From Metabacillus litoralis (GTDB lineage Bacteria; Bacillota; Bacilli; Bacillales; Bacillaceae), in contig NZ_JAIVKL010000005.1 in assembly GCF_020524045.1 (NCBI RefSeq), positions 1-64,000 of the forward strand: a DNA stretch of 64,000 bases, written 5' to 3'. The stretch's first letter is position 1; each line of letters starts with the position of its first letter. The notes under the pieces are model-generated. The model saw only the letters and a list, made by a program, of their open reading frames with translations. It made no database searches and had not been told where the DNA came from. Made by a program: the position numbers and the translations under genes. Of this stretch, positions 1 through 8,612 are shown one piece after another.

Positions 1-30
1 CTCAAAAAGTTCGATCTTCTTCTTAGCCAT
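1..30 (-). CDS. 5' end of a leftward gene, cut by the window edge
   Basis: On the minus strand an ATG at position 30 is preceded by a GGTGAGGG-like ribosome binding site (31-40). It opens a frame reading MAKKKIELFE before the window ends. Only ten residues are visible, so no function can be assigned. The lysine-rich start would suit a cytoplasmic protein. It is divergent from the gene at 474, so the 440 bases between them would hold both promoters. Confidence 0.4.
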   Translation of the reverse strand, partial: MAKKKIELFE

Positions 31-130
31 TCCCTCACCACCTTTATCGATCATCTTCGGTTAAAAAGATTGTACTCTTTATCGATTTTCGTGTCCAAGT
101 GATTAAGGGGGCTTAAAAGAATTCTATGGA

Positions 131-220
131 TTTATCTTCGATTTTTCGAAAATATCTTCGATTTTGCAAATTTATCTTCGATTTTCCGAATTTATCTTCG
201 ATTAGACAAATTTCGACGAA
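131..220. repeat. 20-bp tandem repeat, about 4.5 units
   Basis: Exact 20-base periodicity: units at 131-150, 151-170, 171-190 and 191-210, plus a partial unit at 211-220. Each full unit contains ATCTTCGAT near its start; consensus about TTTATCTTCGATTTTNCNAA. It lies between divergent genes. The rest of 31-473 shows only the promoter listed next. Confidence 0.8.
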
Positions 221-410
221 AAATCCACTTTCAAAAAACTCTGCTACCTAAGAATGCGCTACAACACAAAGTCCAAGCATGTGGAAAAATCACAATAAAA
301 GTCTTCATTCTCGAAAGTTAGCATAATACAAGGATTTCTAGCTTAAAATCACTAGCCTCATTTACCACAACCATCCCAAGAGTTATCATCAAAAATTTGT
401 TAGATATATA

Positions 411-438
411 TTTCACTAATTTAATTGTCTGTTATAAT
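411..438 (+). promoter_or_regulatory. Putative sigma-A promoter of the sensor operon
   Basis: A perfect TATAAT (433-438) has a weak TTTCAC -35-like hexamer 16 bases upstream (411-416). It is followed by an AAAGGAG ribosome binding site and the ATG at 474. The -10 is convincing; the -35 is poor, as expected if an activator (perhaps the YesN-type regulator encoded in this operon) is needed. Confidence 0.5.
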
Positions 439-473
439 GAAAATCAGTTTACTTTCTAAAGGAGTTACATTTC

Positions 474-1451
474 ATGAGAAGTATCATTAAATTTTTAAGC
501 GTCATTACTTGTATCATCCTTTTTTATTATACGGTAGATTCTGCAGTGGAAGTTTTTGATACAAATTGGCAGTTACCAGAGGCATCAACTGAGGAGCTTA
601 CTGACAAGCGAATTATTTTGATTACTCAGGAATTAGATACACCTTTTTGGGATCAAGTAAGTGCTGGAGCGAAGCAACAAGCCGAGAAGGATGGAGCTAG
701 GCTAGAGATTTGGGGAAGCTATGGCAATAATCAGGAAGATTTTCTGAAACAAATAGAAATAGCAATATATTCGCAAGTAGATGGAATTATTGTCCAGGGA
801 TTAGATACAGAGGAATTTAAGGAATTAACAAAAGTGAAAGCGTCTTCATATGGTGTGCCAGTTATTACGATAGCTAATGATGTATCAATGGCAGAAAGTC
901 TTCGTAGGACATATGTAGGTTCTGATCAGGTATTAGCAGGTAAAATGATTGCAGAACAACTGGTAGAAGATATGGGGAAGTCCGGAAAAGTGGCTCTCAT
1001 GCTTGATGAAAGACAGGAATATTACCAAACACAAAGGTTAGAAGGTATAAAAGAATATCTCTCCAATTATCAGGATATTGAACTGCTTGAAGCAGAAACA
1101 GAAGATACTAGAGAGCAAGTGATTGCCACAACGAAGGATTTATTAAACAGATCACCAGATGTAGATGCTTTCATCACGTTAAATGCTAAATTTGCTGATA
1201 ATCTTGTAGAGGAAATTGATAGACGCTCCAACGCGGAAACGTATCATATTTATTCTTTTGATGATGATCCTACATCTCTATCATTATTGGAACAAGGAAA
1301 AATTGATGGCATGATTGAGCAGTCTCCTTCAAAGATGGGGATTCTTAGTGTGGAATTTATGATGAAGTGGTTAAACAAAGAGGTTTTACCACTAAATTTA
1401 GATGGTTATTTTACTGATATTCGAATGGTGAAACAGGTGGACTTGAAATGA
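474..1451 (+). CDS. Membrane-anchored sugar-binding sensor protein (Peripla_BP_4 / RbsB-like)
   Basis: 325 residues. An N-terminal hydrophobic stretch (about 5-20) lacks a lipobox, so it is probably an uncleaved anchor holding the domain outside the membrane. The rest resembles type I periplasmic binding proteins: an ITQELDTPFW segment, a DGIIVQG turn and a YSFDDDP segment near the C terminus. The stop overlaps the start of the kinase gene by four bases (ATGA), implying translational coupling. By analogy with the XylFII-LytS-YesN three-component system of Clostridium, it would bind an external monosaccharide and pass the signal to the kinase. The ligand (xylose or another sugar) is inferred only from the transporter genes downstream. 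Confidence 0.8.
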   Translation: MRSIIKFLSVITCIILFYYTVDSAVEVFDTNWQLPEASTEELTDKRIILITQELDTPFWDQVSAGAKQQAEKDGARLEIWGSYGNNQEDFLKQIEIAIYSQVDGIIVQGLDTEEFKELTKVKASSYGVPVITIANDVSMAESLRRTYVGSDQVLAGKMIAEQLVEDMGKSGKVALMLDERQEYYQTQRLEGIKEYLSNYQDIELLEAETEDTREQVIATTKDLLNRSPDVDAFITLNAKFADNLVEEIDRRSNAETYHIYSFDDDPTSLSLLEQGKIDGMIEQSPSKMGILSVEFMMKWLNKEVLPLNLDGYFTDIRMVKQVDLK

Positions 1452-2890
1452 ACAGTATACAAAAGAAAATTTGGGGACTTGTGTTAATCGTCCTTTTGAT
1501 AATGGCGACAACATGGGTTTCGCTCATATCCTATAACCAAAAAATGCTCGATCAGTATAACGGTATTCTGGAACGATATTTAGTATTGAACGAAATATCA
1601 AGAAAAAGTGAAGATACTGTAACTGCTTTGAATAACTTTTTATTACTTCCTTCTAATGATCATTTAAAAGCGGTTACTAAGAATAAAAAAGACATTCAAA
1701 GCATGAAGAGTGAAGTTGCTACTTTTAAAAATGTGGAGAATGAGTTGGCTTTAACTAATTATATTAACTTGATTGAGAGTTTAGTGGAGACAATTGATTC
1801 AGCGTTATCTTTCCATTCAGAGGCGGAAACTGAGTACTCGATGAAAGCTTTCAATGAAGCAACACATATCTCTAACTATATTTCGGAAATGGCACTGACG
1901 TTAATTGATCTTGAGCTACAAACATATGACTTGTTTTATCGAGGGATTATTAATCAGTCAGAAGAACTTAAGCAACTTGGTACATGGCTGTTATTATTGA
2001 TTACGGTTGGTCTTTTACTTTTTACCTATTGGTTTTCACAACGAATTACGAAACCAGTGGAGAAGTTAACACTTGCGGCAAACGAGCTGTCTAAAGGAAG
2101 ATTTGATTTAAAAGTGGAAGTGAATTCAAGTGATGAAATTGCCTTTTTAGCTAAGACGTTTGATCGTATGCGTTTAAATATTAACAAGTTAATTTCAGAT
2201 ATTCATCATAATGCACAGTTAGAAAATGAATTACAGCAGAATAGGCTACTACTTAAAGAAAGCCAGCTGCGAAATCTTCAAAGTCAAATTAATCCTCATT
2301 TTTTGTTTAACACGTTAAATACACTTTCTAAAAAAGCTTATATGGAAGGATCTGAAGAGACGAGTGATTTATTAGTTAGTGTCGCAGGTTTATTGCGATA
2401 TAATTTGAAGCATTTGGATAAGCCTATGACACTTTATGATGAAGTTTACGTGATGCAACAATATATTGATATTCAAAAAACCAGATATACCGATAGACTT
2501 AATTTTCATATGGAAATCGATGAGTCCTGCCTTTCTATTAAAATTCCTGGTCTTACTTTGCAGCCACTTGTAGAGAATGCTGTTATTTATGCCGTTGAAC
2601 CAAATGAAGAAGGAGGTACGATTTGGTTTCGAATCAAAGATGAAGGTGATTTAGTCACAATTGAAGTGGAAGATAATGGTCCTGGGATGACAGAAGAAAA
2701 AATCCAAGAAATATTAGAAGAAAAGGTAAATACAGCGAATGGACATTCATCTGGAATTGGCTTAAGTAATGTAATGAAGCGGCTTCGTCTTTTTAATGGT
2801 ATGGAAGATGTGATGAAGATTGAAAGTACCATAGGAGTTAGTACGAAAGTAAGTATCAAGCTTTTGAAAGAAAGGAGAGGTGAGAAATGA
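1448..2890 (+). CDS. YesM/LytS-type sensor histidine kinase
   Basis: 480 residues. TM1 about 9-28, an extracytoplasmic helical region to about 175, TM2 about 178-196, then HAMP (about 197-250), a His_kinase domain with NPHFLFNTLN (phospho-acceptor His284) and a HATPase_c domain with N box QPLVENAV, DNGPGM and GIGLSNV. The sensor region is smaller than the dCache-type domains of the other two kinases in this window. That fits a kinase that takes its signal from a separate binding protein, encoded just upstream with a 4-base overlap. It also overlaps the regulator gene by 4 bases. Confidence 0.92.
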   Translation: MNSIQKKIWGLVLIVLLIMATTWVSLISYNQKMLDQYNGILERYLVLNEISRKSEDTVTALNNFLLLPSNDHLKAVTKNKKDIQSMKSEVATFKNVENELALTNYINLIESLVETIDSALSFHSEAETEYSMKAFNEATHISNYISEMALTLIDLELQTYDLFYRGIINQSEELKQLGTWLLLLITVGLLLFTYWFSQRITKPVEKLTLAANELSKGRFDLKVEVNSSDEIAFLAKTFDRMRLNINKLISDIHHNAQLENELQQNRLLLKESQLRNLQSQINPHFLFNTLNTLSKKAYMEGSEETSDLLVSVAGLLRYNLKHLDKPMTLYDEVYVMQQYIDIQKTRYTDRLNFHMEIDESCLSIKIPGLTLQPLVENAVIYAVEPNEEGGTIWFRIKDEGDLVTIEVEDNGPGMTEEKIQEILEEKVNTANGHSSGIGLSNVMKRLRLFNGMEDVMKIESTIGVSTKVSIKLLKERRGEK

Positions 2891-4428
2891 TTAAAATACT
2901 ACTTGTAGACGATGAACAAATTGAACGAGATGGATTAGAAGCCATTCTAAAGAAGAATTTTAACGATATTACGATTCAACAAGCAAAAAATGGAAGAGTG
3001 GCGATTGAATTAGTATCAGAATTTCAACCTGATCTAGTATTTATGGACATACAAATGCCTGGTATAACTGGTATTGAGGCAATTGAAACAATCAAATCAG
3101 ATTATCCTGACTTGAAATTTATTTTAGTGACTGCTTACGCCACTTTTGATTATGCAAAAGAAGCGATGAAGCTTGGTGTAGTTGATTATTTGGTCAAGCC
3201 TAGTCGTGTTAAGGAAATAGTTGATACAGTTGAGAAAGTACTTGAGCAAATTAAAGTTGAACAAAAAAGACTTGAGGTAAACAAACAGCAGCAATATACG
3301 CTGCAAAAAGCGATGTCTTTGTTTCAGACTGATGTTGTAACACAGTTGTTGTTTGATCATGTTCATGAAATACATTTAGAAGAATTATTAGAAATGGTAG
3401 ACATCCAATCGACAGCGGAAAAGTTTGTGATTAGTGTCATTGTACCAAATGGCTTTGAAGCCTGCTATTCTGCGGTAAGAGAAAAAGTAAGTAAAACAGG
3501 AAGTGCTTGGGTTGGGGCCTTATATGGACGTCAGCTTCCTATTATTGTATTTCGAAAGAAAAATCAATCATTCCGTAATCAAGCAACGATGTTAGCTAGG
3601 GAGATTTTGTCATTAAATTCATCTAGTGAAGATAACAAATTATTTGTTGGAATCGGAACTGTATATAGCTCTTTAGATCAAATTAGGCAGTCGTATCAAG
3701 AGTCGTTAGTTGCAACTAGAGATACGTCAATTCCGAGGAGTTTTCAATTTTACGATGAATTACCTGCGCTTGTCTCTGGCTTTGATGAGGAAACAACGAA
3801 ACAAAATGAACAGCAATATTTTGAATATATCCGTAATGGAGAATGGGATGAAATCTTCCACAGAATTACGACGATTATTGATCGTTTAGAGCAAGAAGGT
3901 ACGATGTTAAAGCAAACCCAGCAAAAAGTGATGGAACTGTTTTGGATCGCCTCTCGTGTATTAAGTGAGATGGGAATTGAATCTGATGTACAGCTGTATT
4001 CCTTTAAATCAACTGATTACAGGCAGCTTCGCGCAGAAACTAGTCATTTGTTAGAAAGATTGAGAAAGTCACATGAAGAAAATCATGCAGCAATGGAAGC
4101 TGATATCATACAACATATAAAACAATATATTATTGATCATGCTCATAAAGATATCTCATTAGAAGCGATTGGTAGAGAAGTTGGTTTAAGCCCTATTTAC
4201 ATTAGTAAAATTTTCAAAGAACAACTAGGGATCAATTACATTCACTTTTTAACTGAATGCCGTATTGAAAAAGCAAAGAAATTGATGAGAGATCCGTCAA
4301 AAAGTTTGAAAGAAATAACATTTGAAGTAGGTTACCATGATCCAAATTACTTCAGCAAGGTATTTAAAAAGATCTGTCATTCTTCTCCAAAAGAGTACCG
4401 TAAAAAGTTGCTTTCTAAAGTTGAATAA
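2887..4428 (+). CDS. YesN-type response regulator with AraC DNA-binding domain
   Basis: 513 residues. A receiver domain occupies about 1-120, with the phosphorylated aspartate in FMDIQMP (Asp54) and the conserved Lys in LVKPSR. A variable middle region follows, then a C-terminal pair of helix-turn-helix motifs (about 410-513, LSPIYISKIFKEQLG and ITFEVGYHDPNYFSKVFKK). It is coupled to the kinase by an ATGA overlap. Likely targets are the XylF-like and ChvE/MmsAB genes that follow. Such regulators are normally activators that bind direct repeats near the -35; I could not define these repeats here. Confidence 0.92.
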   Translation: MIKILLVDDEQIERDGLEAILKKNFNDITIQQAKNGRVAIELVSEFQPDLVFMDIQMPGITGIEAIETIKSDYPDLKFILVTAYATFDYAKEAMKLGVVDYLVKPSRVKEIVDTVEKVLEQIKVEQKRLEVNKQQQYTLQKAMSLFQTDVVTQLLFDHVHEIHLEELLEMVDIQSTAEKFVISVIVPNGFEACYSAVREKVSKTGSAWVGALYGRQLPIIVFRKKNQSFRNQATMLAREILSLNSSSEDNKLFVGIGTVYSSLDQIRQSYQESLVATRDTSIPRSFQFYDELPALVSGFDEETTKQNEQQYFEYIRNGEWDEIFHRITTIIDRLEQEGTMLKQTQQKVMELFWIASRVLSEMGIESDVQLYSFKSTDYRQLRAETSHLLERLRKSHEENHAAMEADIIQHIKQYIIDHAHKDISLEAIGREVGLSPIYISKIFKEQLGINYIHFLTECRIEKAKKLMRDPSKSLKEITFEVGYHDPNYFSKVFKKICHSSPKEYRKKLLSKVE

Positions 4429-4452
4429 TACCTTTGTATAGGAGCGATTAAA

Positions 4453-5556
4453 ATTAAACAGTTATTTTCCCTAAGAAATCCAGGAATGTTGGTACTTATA
4501 TTATTTTTATTTCTTCTTGGGTGTGAAAAACAGGATAATAGAAACAATGACACGAATCCACAATCAAATACGGGAAGCTTTCAGCCGACAGAGGAACAAG
4601 TAGAAGATCAACCTATTAAAATTGGCTTTGCAATGGATACTTTAACTGAAGAGAGATGGCTGAAAGACAGAGACTTTTTTAAAAAATCAGTTGAAGATTT
4701 AGGTGCAGAGGTTGAGGTCATGGCTTCACATGGAGATGATGCTTTGCAAATATGGCAAGCAGAAACGATGATTAGCAAGGGTATTGATTTATTAGTCATT
4801 GTGCCACATAACGCAGAATCAACCGCAGCTATTGTGGAGAAAGCACATTCAGCAGGAATTAAGGTATTATCATACGATCGTCTTGTAAAAAATGCTGATG
4901 TTGATATGTATTTATCTTATGATAATGAACAGGTGGGTACACTTCAAGCGCAAGCCATTTTAGGTATTGTTCCAAAAGGTAAATACGTCTATATCGGTGG
5001 AGCTGAAACAGATAATAATGCACATATGGCGAAAAAAGGTGTATTTGACGTATTACAGCCATACATTGAAAAAGGAGATATTACTATTGTATTTGATCAG
5101 TGGACGAAAGATTGGGAGCCAGCAAATGCAAAAGATAATATAGAGCTTGCCTTAGATGCAAATAATAACAACATCGACGCGGTGATTGCAGCTAATGACG
5201 CGACAGCTGGTGCAGTAATTGAGGTACTTGAGAGCCGAGGGCTTGCCGGGAAAATTCCAGTGGCTGGTCAAGACGCAGATTTAGCAGCTATTCAGCGTAT
5301 TGTTGATGGAACGCAAGCAATGACGATTTATAAGCCAATTAAAGAGCTAACTGATCTAGCTGCTGAGCTTGCCATCAAGCTAGCAAAGGACGAGGAAATT
5401 GGAGATGTTGTAAAAGTAAACAATGGTAAAATGGAAGTGCCTTCGATCCTTCTCTCACCAACTATTGTTAATCAAACAAATATAGATGACACAATTATTG
5501 CTGACGGTTTCCATACTAGAGAAGAAGTTTATGTGAAGAATAATAAATCTGATTAG
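4453..5556 (+). CDS. xylF: XylF-like D-xylose-binding lipoprotein, probable ATT start
   Basis: The mature part is very like E. coli XylF: IGFAMDTLTEERWLKDRD, ISKGIDLLVIVPHN, VLSYDRLV, a GAETDNNAH turn, VIAANDATAGA and GQDADLAAIQRI. The first ATG (4486) would start inside the signal sequence and has no usable ribosome binding site. The frame is open back to the previous stop with no ATG, GTG or TTG. Using ATT at 4453, eight bases after GGAG, gives MKQLFSLRNPGM followed by the hydrophobic core and lipobox FLLGC. That is a complete lipoprotein signal, 367 residues long. It follows the regulator gene closely, so it is probably in the sensor operon. It may be a second receptor for the downstream transporter or a partner in sensing. 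Confidence 0.8.
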   Translation: MKQLFSLRNPGMLVLILFLFLLGCEKQDNRNNDTNPQSNTGSFQPTEEQVEDQPIKIGFAMDTLTEERWLKDRDFFKKSVEDLGAEVEVMASHGDDALQIWQAETMISKGIDLLVIVPHNAESTAAIVEKAHSAGIKVLSYDRLVKNADVDMYLSYDNEQVGTLQAQAILGIVPKGKYVYIGGAETDNNAHMAKKGVFDVLQPYIEKGDITIVFDQWTKDWEPANAKDNIELALDANNNNIDAVIAANDATAGAVIEVLESRGLAGKIPVAGQDADLAAIQRIVDGTQAMTIYKPIKELTDLAAELAIKLAKDEEIGDVVKVNNGKMEVPSILLSPTIVNQTNIDDTIIADGFHTREEVYVKNNKSD

Positions 5557-5580
5557 CAAATTTAAAAATAGATCAATAGA

Positions 5581-5617
5581 ATGGAGCTTCGAATAATGAA
5601 TTCGAGCTCCATTTTTT
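5581..5617 (+). terminator. Rho-independent terminator after the XylF-like gene
   Basis: A hairpin with arms of about 13 bases and one bulge (5581-5594 and 5600-5612) is followed by a T run (5613-5617). It separates the sensor operon from the ChvE/MmsAB genes. The remaining stretch to 5870 holds the two cre-like boxes listed separately; nothing else was recognised at 5618-5789. Confidence 0.85.
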
Positions 5618-5789
5618 ATATGATTTTTAAAATTTGTAAATAGTTCTTTAGGAAAAATAGAATTAGAGGATAACCTACCTTCAAAACTCTGTTCGATTTA
5701 GTCTTGTTTCTGTTAAAAAAGCTTTGACCTGGTACTTTGTTCATTCACAATGTTAAAAAAGTACAGATGAATAATAAAATAGTACTATA

Positions 5790-5803
5790 AGTAAGCGCTC
5801 TTA
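5790..5803 (+). promoter_or_regulatory. cre-like box (upstream copy)
   Basis: AGTAAGCGCTCTTA matches 12 of 14 positions of the CcpA consensus TGWAANCGNTNWCA. It lies 80 bases upstream of the ChvE-like gene, with a second, better box nearer the start. Confidence 0.45.
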
Positions 5804-5830
5804 TTCCCTAATTTAGATGGTATATTCTAT

Positions 5831-5846
5831 TTGTAAGCACTTACAA
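5831..5846 (+). promoter_or_regulatory. cre-like palindromic operator before the ChvE-like gene
   Basis: TTGTAAGCACTTACAA is a perfect inverted repeat with 7-base arms. It matches the cre consensus at 13 of 14 positions; the central G is A. It lies 25 bases before the start codon, where bound CcpA would block transcription. Another LacI-family repressor is possible. Confidence 0.6.
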
Positions 5847-5870
5847 CCAAATTAGAGGGGGAAAAATAGA

Positions 5871-6989
5871 ATGAATAAAGGATTTAAATTACTTTCGGTC
5901 TTATTAGTAGGTATTTTATTAACATTTGTAACAGCTTGTAACAGTGGCAGCACTGGGGGAAGCGGAAGCAGTGAAGTAAGTGTTGGTATCGTATTACCAA
6001 CTAAAGATGAGCCAAGATGGGTTCAAGATGAAGAAAGATTTAAAGCAGCTCTAGCAGACTCTGAATATACAACTGAAATTTTATTCAGCCAAGGTTCTTC
6101 TGCAAAAGAAAAAGAAAACGTTGAAACGTTAATTAGTAAAGGTATCGATGTATTAATTATCGCTCCACATGATGGTCCAGCAGCTGGTTCTGCTGTAGAA
6201 GCAGCTAAAAAAGAAGGAATTAAAGTTATTTCTTACGATCGTTTAATCACTGATACAGATGCAGTTGATTATTATGTGACATTTGACAGTGTTGCTGTAG
6301 GTGAAGCACAAGGTCAATATTTAGTTGATAATGTTGAAGGAACTGGTGTACCACTTTACTTATATGCTGGTGCTTCATCTGATAACAATGCATTCTTATT
6401 CTTCGAAGGTGCTTGGAAAGTTCTTCAACCAAAAATTGCTGATGGTACTTTTGTGATCGCTAACTCTAGTGAAGCAGAAGCGTTAAAAGATAAAGCAACT
6501 CTTACTCGTGATGAGTTAGGTAAAGTATTAGGTCAGGTTACAACGAACTGGGATCCAAACGAAGCTAAAAATAAAGCACAAACAAACTTAACTGCAGCTG
6601 GTGCTGATTTAAAAGGTGACATTGCAATTTTAGCTCCAAATGATGGTACTGCTCGTTCAATCGCTGACGTATTTGCTTCTGACAGTGCAGTTTCAAGCTA
6701 TACAATAACTGGTCAAGATGCTGAAAAAGCTTCTATTCAATATGTAATTGATGGTAAACAATCGATGACAGTATTCAAGGATGTTCGTACACTTGTTGAA
6801 GATGCAATGGGTATGGCTGTTACAATCCTTGATGGAAATACTCCAGAAACAACTGGAACTTATGACAACGGTAGTGTTGATGTTAATGCTAAACAAACAG
6901 ACGTTATTGTTGTTAACAAAGATAACGTGAAAGCTGAATTAATCGATTCTGGTTACTATGATGCAAGTGAATTCACAGGACTAGAGTAA
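5871..6989 (+). CDS. ChvE-like multiple-monosaccharide-binding lipoprotein
   Basis: 372 residues. A lipoprotein signal with lipobox FVTAC places the cysteine at residue 23. The mature domain is a type I sugar-binding fold: VGIVLPTKDEPRWVQDEERF, ISKGIDVLIIAPHDG, ISYDRLI, ASSDNNAF and ITGQDAEKASIQYV. The insertion around 195-240 (DELGKVLGQVTTNWDP) is typical of the ChvE/MmsE group rather than XylF. It is the first gene of a transporter set with the ATPase and permease that follow. The ligand range (xylose, arabinose, galactose, glucose) is inferred from the family. A stem-loop after the gene probably keeps its transcript more abundant than the downstream genes. Confidence 0.88.
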   Translation: MNKGFKLLSVLLVGILLTFVTACNSGSTGGSGSSEVSVGIVLPTKDEPRWVQDEERFKAALADSEYTTEILFSQGSSAKEKENVETLISKGIDVLIIAPHDGPAAGSAVEAAKKEGIKVISYDRLITDTDAVDYYVTFDSVAVGEAQGQYLVDNVEGTGVPLYLYAGASSDNNAFLFFEGAWKVLQPKIADGTFVIANSSEAEALKDKATLTRDELGKVLGQVTTNWDPNEAKNKAQTNLTAAGADLKGDIAILAPNDGTARSIADVFASDSAVSSYTITGQDAEKASIQYVIDGKQSMTVFKDVRTLVEDAMGMAVTILDGNTPETTGTYDNGSVDVNAKQTDVIVVNKDNVKAELIDSGYYDASEFTGLE

Positions 6990-7008
6990 TAGAAAAATAG
7001 AAGTTCAA

Positions 7009-7045
7009 GGAATGAGTGTTAGACTTTCTGTCTAACACTCATTCC
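7009..7045 (+). promoter_or_regulatory. Intercistronic 16-bp stem-loop between binding-protein and ATPase genes
   Basis: Perfect 16-base arms (7009-7024 and 7030-7045) with a 5-base loop, followed by only a short A/T stretch rather than a strong T run. It sits 20 bases after the binding-protein stop. The likely role is 3'-end protection or partial termination, giving more binding protein than membrane components. Confidence 0.75.
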
Positions 7046-7080
7046 TAAATTTTAAGTTGTCTTGTTAAGGAGGCAAAAAG

Positions 7081-8601
7081 ATGAGCGATTATATATTAGA
7101 AATGAATGGAATATCAAAAGAATTTACAGGTGTGAAGGCGCTCTCTAATGTCAATTTTAAAGTTGAAAGAGGAGAAATCCACTTCTTAGTAGGAGAAAAT
7201 GGTGCTGGAAAATCTACACTTATGAAAGTACTTAGTGGTGTGTATCCGTATGGAAACTACTCAGGTGATATTGTTTTTAATAATGAAGTTCAACAATTTA
7301 ACAAAATAAGCGATAGTGTTGATGTAGGGATAGCGATTATTTATCAAGAGCTTGCGTTGTTCCCTGATTTAACTGTTTATGAAAATATTTTTGTAGGTAA
7401 TGAGATTCAAAAGGGTGGTATTTTAGATTGGAATAAAGCCATCGTAGAAGCGAAGAAAATGCTAACAAAAGTAGGCTTGAAAGTTAATCCTGAAACATTC
7501 ATTAAAGATCTAGGTGTAGGAAAACAGCAATTAGTCGAAATTGCTAAAGCGCTAAGTAAAGAAGTTAAATTACTGATCTTAGATGAGCCAACAGCTGCGC
7601 TAAATGAAGATGATAGTGAGAACCTGCTACAACTACTACTTGAATTAAAAAAGCAAGGAATCACATCAATTATGATTTCTCACAAATTAAAAGAAGTAAC
7701 CGCTATTGCAGATAAAGCAACAGTATTGCGTGACGGTGAAACAATTTGTACATTAGATGGCTCAAAAGGAGAAATTACCGAAGAGTCGATTATCAAAAAC
7801 ATGGTTGGCCGTGAAATTGAAGATATTTATCCTAAACGTCCTAAGAAAGATTTTGGTGCCAATGTCCTTGAGTTATCTAACTGGACAGCTTATGATCCAC
7901 TACTTGGCCGTAATGTAGTAAATAATGTGAACCTTGAAGTGAAGCAAGGAGAAATCGTAGGTATAGCTGGATTAATGGGTTCAGGGCGTACCGAACTTGC
8001 ATTAAGTATCTTTGGTAATGCGGCTAAATATAAGATTCAAGGAGATTTACTATTAGAAGGACAATCAGGTAAGTTTAAACATCCGAGTGAAGCAATCAAA
8101 GCAGGAATTGCTTATGTGACAGAAGATAGAAAAGGTGACGGATTGTTTTTGCAACAAGATATTAAAAGCAACATTTCAATTGGTAATTTAAAGAATATCT
8201 CACCTAATGGATTTGTTAACGAAAACGAAGAAATTGTCATTGCCCAAGGCTATAGAGAATCATTAGGAATTAAGACACCATCACTACAGCAGCTTGTTGG
8301 TAATTTAAGTGGTGGTAATCAGCAAAAGGTTTCTTTAGGGAAATGGTTGTTTGTTGGACCAAAATTATTGATTTTAGATGAACCAACACGTGGAATTGAT
8401 GTTGGTGCTAAATTTGAAATTTATACAGTTATGAATGAACTGATTAATAAAGGTATGAGTATTATTATGATTTCATCAGAGCTTGGTGAAGTTCTTGGAA
8501 TGAGCGATCGTGTGTATGTAATGGCTGAAGGCGAAATCAAAGGTGAATTATCATCAGAACAAGCCAGTCAGGAAAAGATCATGGAACTTGCGACGCAATA
8601 G
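7081..8601 (+). CDS. mmsA: Sugar ABC transporter ATP-binding protein (MmsA/XylG/GguA type)
   Basis: 506 residues with two fused ABC domains, as usual for CUT2 importers. The first has Walker A GENGAGKST (about 38-46), signature LGVGKQQ and Walker B LLILDEPTAAL. The second has the expected degenerate Walker A (GLMGSGRTE), signature LSGGNQQK and Walker B LLILDEPTRGIDVG. It energises uptake through the permease encoded 12 bases downstream. An AAGGAGG site precedes the ATG. Length and order (binding protein, ATPase, permease) match the chvE-gguAB and xylFGH arrangements. Confidence 0.93.
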   Translation: MSDYILEMNGISKEFTGVKALSNVNFKVERGEIHFLVGENGAGKSTLMKVLSGVYPYGNYSGDIVFNNEVQQFNKISDSVDVGIAIIYQELALFPDLTVYENIFVGNEIQKGGILDWNKAIVEAKKMLTKVGLKVNPETFIKDLGVGKQQLVEIAKALSKEVKLLILDEPTAALNEDDSENLLQLLLELKKQGITSIMISHKLKEVTAIADKATVLRDGETICTLDGSKGEITEESIIKNMVGREIEDIYPKRPKKDFGANVLELSNWTAYDPLLGRNVVNNVNLEVKQGEIVGIAGLMGSGRTELALSIFGNAAKYKIQGDLLLEGQSGKFKHPSEAIKAGIAYVTEDRKGDGLFLQQDIKSNISIGNLKNISPNGFVNENEEIVIAQGYRESLGIKTPSLQQLVGNLSGGNQQKVSLGKWLFVGPKLLILDEPTRGIDVGAKFEIYTVMNELINKGMSIIMISSELGEVLGMSDRVYVMAEGEIKGELSSEQASQEKIMELATQ

Positions 8602-8612
8602 GAGGTAGTAAG

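Noticed and set aside
4486-4488. ATG start of the XylF-like gene
   Set aside because: No properly spaced ribosome binding site and it would remove the charged start of the signal peptide; ATT at 4453 fits better, though sequence error is possible.
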